DNA of 64,000 nt from Limnomonas spitsbergensis (lineage: Eukaryota; Chlorophyta; Chlorophyceae; Chlamydomonadales). The stretch covers positions 3,038,001 through 3,102,000 of the forward strand of contig JAYJMM010000034.1 of assembly GCA_037349105.1 (NCBI GenBank). Direction: 5' to 3'. The notes under the pieces are model-generated. The model saw nothing but the letters and a program-made list of their open reading frames with translations. It was not told where the DNA came from and did no database searches. How positions within the stretch are numbered: the stretch's first letter is position 1; every line of letters starts with the position of its first letter. Below, one piece after another: positions 22,601 through 30,300 of this stretch. The position numbers and the translations under genes were made by a program.

Positions 22601-22839
22601 AAAAAAGCCTTGACGATTTATGACCAGAATTGCCATGATCTTCCTCTTGCCCTTACTCTCTTGACTTCGAACCCCTGCCCTCGTTATTTTCTTTACAGGC
22701 TCCTCCAGCCGCCGGCCCAGCACCAGCAGCACCAGGGCAATCTGAGCAGTCACACATGGAGGAGGAGTTGCTGGGAGGGGACAGGTTCGGATCTGGAAAT
22801 GTGAACCGGCAGCCTTCCATCGGGTCAGGCTCGGTATAA
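16642..22839 (+). CDS. Cytochrome b561 family transmembrane ferrireductase, 6 exons
   Basis: This family is a di-heme, six-helix membrane protein that moves electrons from ascorbate across a membrane to monodehydroascorbate or ferric iron. Exons: 16642-16755, 18089-18240, 19617-19791, 21009-21131, 21882-22022, 22699-22839, in phase, encoding 281 aa. The four expected heme ligands are present: H60 (LFNWHPILM), H100 (RKLLHMTLHG), H133 (NLYSPHSYLG) and H172 (GPIHRFMG). Helices alternate as expected, the first at about residues 12-34. The C-terminal 46 residues are hydrophilic and rich in Ala/Pro/Ser, an extension beyond the core. An in-frame ATG at 16513 would add 43 residues; I prefer 16642 because translation then starts close to helix 1. 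Which membrane it occupies (plasma membrane, vacuole or other) cannot be told from the sequence. Confidence 0.93.
16858..16995 (+). repeat. Degenerate telomere-like G-rich tract in b561 intron 1
   Basis: Successive variants of GGGTTTGGGTTTA and GGTTTGGG run from about 16868 to 16995, resembling decayed TTTAGGG-type telomere sequence. Confidence 0.55.
17765..18088 (+). repeat. Upstream tandem copies of the b561 exon 2 acceptor junction
   Basis: The real junction reads CCCCCAG followed by GTTGCGTTTGAGCCCATTCC. Upstream, GAGGTTTCATTTGAGCCCGT (about 17771), CAGGGTTTCATTTGACCC (about 17902) and CCCAGGTTTCATTTGGGCCC (about 17930) are diverged copies. The third continues with CGTTCCTGATGGCAGTGGCT, matching exon 2. 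Intervening sequence (AAAGTTTGGGTGAAGGGGTT and similar) is repeated too. Confidence 0.75.
18297..19330 (+). repeat. 40-bp minisatellite, about 26 copies, in b561 intron 2
   Basis: The unit is GTGATGTACAGTTGTGCATC plus ACGATGTGTAGCTGTGCACA. The two 20-bp halves resemble each other, suggesting an older 20-bp unit. Copies differ at a few positions (GTGTAG, GCAG, TTTAG variants), and a higher-order pattern of variants is visible. Confidence 0.95.
19438..19512 (+). repeat. Short TAGATCTTAGATC repeats
   Basis: GTAGATCTTAGATCTTAGAT and GTAGATCATAGATCTTAGAT form two similar blocks, each followed by CTTTTATCT, in b561 intron 2 shortly before exon 3. Confidence 0.8.
20200..20755 (+). repeat. SINE-like copy with an expanded TGTAGCTGAGTTG tail
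   Basis: A SINE-like head (TTGACCGGCCTACCGCTGG at about 20345) is followed by a tract of roughly 18-20 bp units such as GTAGATTTGTAGCTGAGTTG from about 20420 to 20755. Shorter TGTAGCTGA motifs occur in other copies of the family, so this looks like local expansion of the element's 3' part. Confidence 0.65.
21123..21600 (+). repeat. Six copies of the b561 exon 4 donor junction
   Basis: The real exon end ATGGCG followed by GTGAGTGTGGATCCTCGCTG starts a tandem array. Further copies at about 21222, 21308, 21395, 21477 and 21558 keep GGCGGTGAGTGTGGATCC or close variants, at a spacing near 85-90 bp. Each unit also holds a CCCTAAACC/ACCCTTAACCCT tract. Confidence 0.82.
21690..21830 (+). repeat. Short tandem repeat CCTGAACCCTAATCATCCAG
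   Basis: Two near-perfect copies of a 48-bp block (CATCCTGAACCCTAATCATC, then CAGAAGGCTGCTGCCTGGAC) lie just before the b561 exon 5 acceptor region, with related partial copies before them. Confidence 0.75.
22145..22500 (+). repeat. Tandem repeat in b561 intron 5
   Basis: About four copies of a unit carrying GGTGCCTGGCCTAGAA, GACCAGAAGTGCTGTGGCAT and GCCCTTGCGCTTGACCTTGG are present. The last full copies are nearly identical, with a spacing of about 75 bp. Confidence 0.8.
22510..22605 (+). repeat. Solo LINE 3'-end repeat
   Basis: It shares GAGCATCACATTTGGCACAT, then GGGACATGTGCC, AAACCGGTACA and CTAGGACAGCGAGCG with the end of the LINE-like element at 12.2 kb. No LINE coding sequence is attached. 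Confidence 0.75.
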
Positions 22840-23025
22840 GAATAAGATGTTACGCAATTGGAGAAGATGTAACACAATAGGGAGGGGCAGACAGTTACTT
22901 ATAACCGCAATAGGGAGAAGATGTACCGCTTTGGGGGGAAGATGAGACGCAGTAGAGAGGGGCAGAGAGGTACTTACACACCCCATCACCCCAAGAAGGA
23001 TGGGGGGAAACGACGATGACACGGC

Positions 23026-23610
23026 CGTGGCATATTACTGCCTGTTGGCAGCTTGCGACAGGATGGCCCTGGCATGTACTGCCTGTTGGCAGCTTGCGAC
23101 AGGATGGCCCTGGCATGTTACTGCCTGTTGGCGGCTTGCGACGGGATGGCCCTGGCATGTACTGCCTGTTGGCGGCTTGCGACAGGTTGGCCCTGGCATG
23201 TACTGCCTGTTGGCGGCCTGCAACAGGATGGCCCTGGCATGTACTGCCTGTTGGCGGCTTGCGACAGGATGGTCCTGGCATGTACTGCCTGTTGGCGGCT
23301 TGCAACAGGATGGTCCTGGCATGTTACTGCCTGTTGGCGGCCTGCAACATGATGGTCCTGGCATGTTGCTGCCTGTTGGCGGCCTGCAACAGGATGGTCC
23401 TGGCATGTTACTGCCTGTTGGCGTCCTGCAACAGGATGGTCCTGGCATGTTACTGCCTGTTGGCGGCCTGCAACAGGATGGTCCTGGCATATTACTGCCT
23501 ATTGGCGGCCTGCATCAGGATGGTCCTGGCATGTTACTGCCTGTTGGCGGCCTGCAACAGGATGGTCCTGGCATGTTACTGCCTGTTGGCGGTTCACAAC
23601 AGGAGGGTCG
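23026..23610 (+). repeat. 42-bp minisatellite, about 14 copies
   Basis: The unit is TGGCATGTTACTGCCTGTTG plus GCGGCCTGCAACAGGATGGT plus CC. Because 42 is a multiple of three, several long spurious reading frames run through it on both strands. Confidence 0.95.
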
Positions 23611-23766
23611 TGTTAATGTGATAATGCCACGTCCATGGCATGTAACAGCGATACTAGGGCCCCGTAGACGCGTTGCTCCTTATTACGGTGCAGTCCTCGT
23701 TTGTTGAGGTTCTTTACAACGTGCGATATTGAGCTAGGGTGGGGCCGGATTTTGAGGGAGGAGTGG

Positions 23767-24012
23767 TTTGACTGTTACTTACAACGCTGCAAATGCACGG
23801 GTTTGACTGTTACTTACAACGCTGCAAATGCACGGGTTTGACTGTTACTTACAACGCTACAAATGCACGGGTTTGACTGTTACTTACAACGCTGCAAATG
23901 CACGGGTTTGACTGTTACTTGCAACGCTGCAAATGCACGGGTTTGACTGTTACTTACAACGCTGCAAATGCACGGGTTTGACTGTTACTTACAATGCTGC
24001 AAATGCACGAGT
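23767..24012 (+). repeat. 35-bp minisatellite, seven copies
   Basis: The unit is GTTTGACTGTTACTTACAAC plus GCTGCAAATGCACGG, repeated seven times with one or two substitutions. Confidence 0.95.
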
Positions 24013-25104
24013 TTGCCTCTGTAGGGCTAACATGACCTGTCATGTGAGAAGCATCGATGCTTGTTTTTCTCAACCTTGGCTTACTCGATCAGGTGCCTCT
24101 ACCGGTTTACAAACGGGCACATGTCCCATGTATCAAATATATGATGCTCTGTTGGGCACAAATATGATGCCCTGTTGGGCTGTACAAAAGGCACATCGAA
24201 GCCACACTCGACTTCAATGAGGATAAATTTGTGGGCTGTGCAGTGTGCACCATGTGATGATGGCTTTTTTCTCGCTGGTCTGCATGATGGTGCCAGACAG
24301 TTTGACCCAGCAGATCTGCCCGGCCCTGCATGCTGGCCAATGCTATGTGAAGTTCTGTGTGAAGTTTGTACAGTCCAACAGAGCAGCACATTAGATGCAC
24401 TGCTGTGCACTATTGTATTCACAAATTCATGAGATGCATGAGGCTTCTGGGTGCTCACTGATGGCAGCAGTTGATGACGTTCCAGGTCTGGGCCCTGCCA
24501 AAAAAGTAAAGCTGGGCCACGTCACTACGTCAGCAGACAAAAAGTCTGCCAGGTAACTGATGCAAGAAGGCACGAGAGAAAGGAAAGGAGTCTTGACTGA
24601 TAGCAGCAGTATTCGTCAACGCGTGCGCGCTGCCCATCAGAGGTCCCACAAAATGAGGAAGTGGGGCCTGCCGGCATAGTTGCACCTGTCACTGCTATGC
24701 AGCCCTTTTCCTCCAGCAGAAGATCCCACGTTTGCCTGCAGTCATGAGGCACCAATGCATTTGCCTGAGCCTTGCAGGATTCCGCCTTCAGTGGCACGAT
24801 CAGGGTTTTGGGCTGCTACCCCTGGCTGCTGTTATCGGTTTCCTAAGCTATGCCAAAGATCCTAGATCGCCCCTATCGGCAACGATTCATGGGGATAGAT
24901 TTGGTTGCGACCAGCGCGGTTACTGAAAGCTAGTGGATGGCTTCTGTGCTTCGCTATCTGTCCTCCCTTTACTTGGGGGGGGGTCAGTTACCCAGTCCAT
25001 GAGGGGGGTCGCCTGCCCTAACAGAGAAAAATTTGCACATCCCAAAATAAGTCTGAAAGAGATCGGCAAGCCCCCAGAGCCTTAAGCCCCCATAACACTC
25101 CCCT
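24013..25104. other. Intergenic region left of the retroelement
   Basis: It contains solo LINE 3'-end pieces in minus orientation at about 24090-24180 (TACCGGTTTACAAACGGGCA, then CATGTCCCATG) and at about 24350-24395. I see no gene. Confidence 0.45.
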
Positions 25105-25345
25105 TGTCGCACCATAAAGCAGTAACTGCAATACTATGGTAAATACCGTGAACTCCGGTCAGGACGCCTTAGAGAGGCGTCCTCTACTCACAAACACGGT
25201 ACATCACCGTACACACAGGCTCCTTGTACTTCAGACAAGAGCTGTTAACTGGCTACTGTAAGGTTCAGCCCTAGCAGGAAGTCTCTCTGCCTAGGGGTAA
25301 GTCTGGGTGTCCCTGTCTCGTGGGTACCGCCCCTACTACTTCACT
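25105..25345 (-). repeat. Split direct repeat A (outer copy)
   Basis: This 241-bp block begins TGTCGCACCATAAAGCAG and ends TACTACTTCACT. It matches 25992-26232 apart from T/C at the GTGGGTACC/GTGGGCACC position. It abuts block B directly. Confidence 0.93.
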
Positions 25346-25989
25346 ACGAGAGGTTTGCTTCAGGTCCGTGGCGGACTTCTTCCCCACATAGTGGCGGACG
25401 CCTACGGGCGGACTCAGTGACTACACACTGGCCGCGGATGCGCAGCGCGTTAAGCTGTGGCTGGAACTTCTAGATGACAGACACGGAGCTGGTCACTTGT
25501 AAAGCTTAACTGCTGGCCCTTCAGATAGCTGATCTGACGGGTCGCTGAGTCACTCACCGCGTGAAGCGGGGGATGTCGTAGCCGTAGACTGCGGGCGGTG
25601 TCCCAGGTCGGGCTGGGCGTCTAGCTGAGGATAACTAGGTTGCTATGTCGGCTCTGAGGCTGAATTAGGCTTGATCGTCTTCGTGCCTTCGTGGTACTGG
25701 CGTTATTGGTATTCACAGGGTATATCTTGGGATGATAGCCGTTGCTGATTACAATTAGAGGCCTGTCCACTTAAAAGGAACGAAGTAAGTGTCAAGCGTG
25801 CAAGCCGGGATTCAAAGGTCCCGGCAAGCCCTATTTACTGAGTACGGGAAATCTGCTACACTTCACACTTAAGCGGGATTCTGGGTCTCAGTTCAAATCC
25901 GGAGACTCCGCAGATAAGCTGCGGAGGCTCCGCGGCCGCTAACTGCGGTCTAAACGGTTCTGTCACGTATACGGTAATATACTGTGACA
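25346..25989 (-). repeat. Split direct repeat B (left copy)
   Basis: This 644-bp block begins ACGAGAGGTTTGCTTCAGG and ends GGTAATATACTGTGACA. It matches 33425-34068 apart from TTTACTGAG/TTTACCGAG. Confidence 0.93.
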
Positions 25990-25991
25990 GC

Positions 25992-26232
25992 TGTCGCACC
26001 ATAAAGCAGTAACTGCAATACTATGGTAAATACCGTGAACTCCGGTCAGGACGCCTTAGAGAGGCGTCCTCTACTCACAAACACGGTACATCACCGTACA
26101 CACAGGCTCCTTGTACTTCAGACAAGAGCTGTTAACTGGCTACTGTAAGGTTCAGCCCTAGCAGGAAGTCTCTCTGCCTAGGGGTAAGTCTGGGTGTCCC
26201 TGTCTCGTGGGCACCGCCCCTACTACTTCACT
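25992..26232 (-). repeat. Split direct repeat A' (inner copy)
   Basis: Second copy of the 241-bp block, separated from block B by only GC (25990-25991). After it the internal region starts with CGCCCCCCCGCTCC. Confidence 0.93.
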
Positions 26233-27341
26233 CGCCCCCCCGCTCCTCAGCGTTAAGCCTATCGGGCATGCGCTGGGAGCCGGAAAAAGGGGTCGGTACT
26301 GAAAGAAATCTGGAAAAATCTGTACGCCCAGAACTTGTCAGTTCCCTAACACTGAAGCCTCCTAACATCTGACTGCAATCCAGCCAGTCGGAAAAAAAAA
26401 ATCCCCTGAAGAAAATCCACTGCAGGAAATGTGCTGCAGGACATCCACACAAGGAGATTCACCAAAGAAAAAATTCACTGAAACCCGTGGCGGACCCTAG
26501 GGCCACCCACGGTTCTGCACACTTGACAAAGGCCTCTGGGACCCTGATCTCTCTCCGGCCTGATCGGGGCACACAGAATCCGGTACCGTCACCAGTGTCA
26601 TGCTTGGTTGCAGGCAATAAAGGGTCAGAACCCATCAGAAACCCTCAGCAACCATCAGAAACCATCAGAAACCATCAGAAATCATCAGAAACCAGAATCT
26701 TAAACTTCTGGAAAATATGTACGTAGAAGCTCAAATCGTCTCAGCAAATCTGCCTGGTTCAGGCCTTCTTCAAAGAAAAAATCCACAGAGTCTCAGCTGA
26801 TGCGCAATGCGCAGAATCCTACAAATCCAGGCTGTTCAGCCCACTACTGGCTAGCAAACAGAGAAATTTTCAAAGTTATCAGGTCAAGCTAAGAACAACC
26901 GCTGCTCTCGCCCCACTGCGCCATAGCCGCCTGGTCTCCAATGGCCACAGGAAATGTGCGCCGTAGCAGCGTGATCCGCCCCCTGCTGTGTTATCATCGC
27001 CCGAGTTGACTAATTCTCCTCGCTCATCATCTTCATAACATATGTACTACCGTAGCCTTGCTGCTACGGTGTTTGAGAAACAAATTTTCACTATGTTGCT
27101 GCGATAGCTTTAACTCCAATCCTGCATCTTCCGTCTTCGGTCCGCTGACTGCCGGCCCACTGCCTGCCGGGTACTAGGACAAGCCGCGCTGCGTCTGCAT
27201 TTTCTGCTCTGTAGGCGCCTGCCCGCTCCTTGCCAGTTACGGCGTGGGTAACGTCACGTGCTCAGCGGCCTTGCCGCTCTGGGCTCGGCCTCAGGTCTCG
27301 GTAAGCTCCGCAAGGGCTGACTCCTCCTCTTTGTTGGAAGC
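26233..27341 (-). other. Untranslated internal part of the retroelement, 3' of gag
   Basis: There is no open frame of note. It contains a short AACCATCAGAAACCATCAGA repeat (about 26640-26695). It lies downstream of the Gag ORF on the minus strand, where RT and recombinase genes would sit in an autonomous element. Confidence 0.6.
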
Positions 27342-30300
27342 CTAGCGCCACCTTGGCCCATCTATGGACCGCTCGCTGGGTGACATTGGCTTCTCTTTAT
27401 CCAAGGAATATCTTTCTCCAAAAAGTCTCTCCCTCCAAGAAGCCTCTCGCGCCTCCTCCTCCTCATCCGCCTCTTCCTCCTCTTCCATCTCATTCTCCTC
27501 TTCTGCCTCTTCCATCTCATTCTCCTCTTCTGCCGTAGGCCTGTGATCTGTGACCATCAGGTCCCCCATTTCCAGGGCGAACTTCTCCCACAGCACCACC
27601 TGCTGCGTCAGCACAGTGATCTGCTCCTCATCGGTCATGCACAAGTACCCTGGCACAGTGATCACGAACTTGCTCAGCTTGACCCTGGTGGCCACTGGCA
27701 GCCCCTCATAGAACATGTGCGAGACCGAGTGCCTTCTGCCAAAGTAGTCCACTGCATCCCTCGAGATCTGCAGCAGCTCTGCTGTGGACAGTACTCTGTG
27801 CGCAAACGCCTCCACTGTCTCCTCTGGCTTGACCTCTGGATCCAAGGTTGTTTTGACTCCCAGCTTGAGGTTGGTGATCGCGGATCTCTCATCCGAGGTC
27901 GGCTTCCCCACCTCCTCCTTTACCACCCTGATCCACAGGGTAAGCAGGGAAACCGCACAGCACTGCTCCTCTGCTGGAGCGGCCCACTGCCCCCTGATCC
28001 TTTCCACCTCCTTGGTGGCCCTGTCCCCTGCATGGGGCGCTGCCCTGATGGCCACCATCAACGGCCCCACACTGGCAGGCTTGTTGTTCCACAACCTGGC
28101 CAGGGATCGCACGAGCATGTCCATGGCCGAGGGTGACTGGCAGGATCCAACAATTTCCCCTGCCACCACGGCCAGCGCCGGTGGTTCATCCGACAGCGCC
28201 AGTCTGTTGTGTGATCCCCAATAGCCACACGCTTGGCAATATTTCTTGGCTGCAACCGCGCCCGGGTGTGACATATCCAACACCGGCACGTTGCCTTGGA
28301 TAGCTGGGATTTTGGTATATTTGGCCACCCCTGCCAGCTGCAGGACCATCTGCTGCAGCAGCTGCATATTCACCCTTGCCTGCTCCCTATCGAGCCTCTT
28401 CATTTCCTGGTCGCTGGACTCCCGCCTGGCCCTTGGCCCGCGCCTGTCCGCTCCACCGGACCCCGACTCGTCTAAACTGGAGTCTGATCCAGATCCGCTA
28501 CTGTCGCCCCCTGATGGGCTGCGACTGCGCTGGTACTGGCTGTTTCTGCGGCCAGCCCCATCCTGGGCTTGTCCGCCCCCGGACGACTGTCTGCCGGCCC
28601 CGCTCGCGGAGCCTCTGCTCCTCTCGGGTGGCGGCTGATCAGCCTCATCTCCGCTTTTTCTCTCCTCTGGGCCAGATTCCCGAGGCTGTGATCCTCTGCC
28701 GGATTCTGCCTGCCCCCTGGGCAGCTTCTGGTTTGGCTCGCCTGGCTGTGTCCTCCTGCCGTATTCTGCCGGCCCCCTGGGTGGCTCCTGGCTCTGCCAG
28801 TTTGGCTGTTTCCCTCCTGTGTAATTCCTGAGGTAGGCATCAGATTGCGTTTCCCCTCTGGTTTCCTGCCTTCTTGGTCCACTGCTGCGTACACTGCCTG
28901 CAGGCTCGTCCTGTTGTGTTCCTCTTGCTGCGCCCTCTTGCCTTTTCCTCAGGAACTCCTCGATGTAATCCACCTGGGTTTCCTGGCATGTGTTCTCTTT
29001 GTCCTCGATTATGCGCAGGAGTGCATAAGACTCTTGCCTGTTTGCTCTGCGCGTTGCTACGCCTTGCTCAGCCATCCTGGCCAGCGATCGGCTAGTCAAC
29101 TCCGCCCTTTCGCTGGCGGCTGGGCTACTGGCCCTGGGCTCTTCCCTGCCCCTTGGCCGCCCCCTGAGGCTTGGCTCGCTGCTGACCTCAAAAACCTCAG
29201 ATCTGAGGGTTGGCGCGGTTCTTGCTTGCTGCTGCCACCTTTGGACTTCCCTGAGCTCCTCAGGCCGCTGCCCCGCTGTTTCAAATCCTTCCCATGCCTG
29301 GTCCTCCTCATCTTCTGGCTCGGATCCCGGTCCCACCTGATTTCCTGTTACCTCATTGCACCACTCATCTGCGAAGGCCTTAACAGCCAGGGCTGCTTCG
29401 CGTCCAGCCCTTCCCTTGGATACCTGTCCAAGGGCGCTTAACAGCGTCGCCCTGTCCTGCCCTGTGTGGGGGATACCCAGCATGGCCTTTGTTGCCCATC
29501 CCCTCAGATGATGGGCCTTGAACTCCTCAATGGCTGTGACCTGGTCCTGGAAATGCAAGAACGTCCTGGAGCAAACTTGCTTCCACAGGTCTGTTGCCCA
29601 CTGCAAAATTCCTGCCCAACTGATCGGTCCTTCTGACTCCTCATTGCCGCACACTACTCCCCCAGTCCCGGAGCGCTCTGGCTCTCTAGGTCTGGTATCC
29701 TGCGCCTGTGCTGTACCTTGATAAAATCCGCGCAGGATTTCCTTGTGGCTGCCGCCTGCTCGCATCTGGCTGCTAGATCCCTCCTTGGGTGTCTGCACAG
29801 GTCTGCCCACACTGGGCGTAAACTTGGACAGCGGCGTCCCGTAAACTGTGGATCCCGCCCCTCTTTGAACCGGCACCCTGCGTGGTCGCATTGGCTGCCT
29901 TGGGCGCAGCCCTGTCACTGGCTGCCGCCCCTTCTCTTCTTGTATCGGATCAGGCAGCTCTTCCTCAGATATTAGGTCAGCCCACGGCTTTCCCACCGGT
30001 ACAGCTGACTTTTCCTGTGGTTCTTTGCTGCTCTGCGGGGCCTGCCTGGTCACAGCAGGCTTGATCTCAGCTCCCTCGCGCTTGATCTCTGCATCACTGG
30101 CCTCAGCCGGGTCCTCACCCGGCTCCAGCCCCCTCTGGATGTTGGCATCCATGAGGTGCTCACATGCACTGTCGCTGTGCTCGCACTCGAACCCGCAGAA
30201 CATGCATACTCTTCCGGGGTAATACCTCATGGCCTGACGCATGGCATTGCGGGTGTCCATCTGCTGCTGACGGTCACCTGTTGCGCAATCCTCCCAGAGC

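Noticed and set aside
23000..23707. Plus-strand 201-235-aa frames across the 42-bp repeat
   Set aside because: The repeat length is a multiple of three, so every frame without a stop in the unit stays open. It is a minisatellite, not a gene.
25105..26232. Interpretation as a solo LTR next to a tandem duplication
   Set aside because: The matching B block at 33.4-34.1 kb and the consistent A and B lengths fit a single split-repeat element better than separate events.
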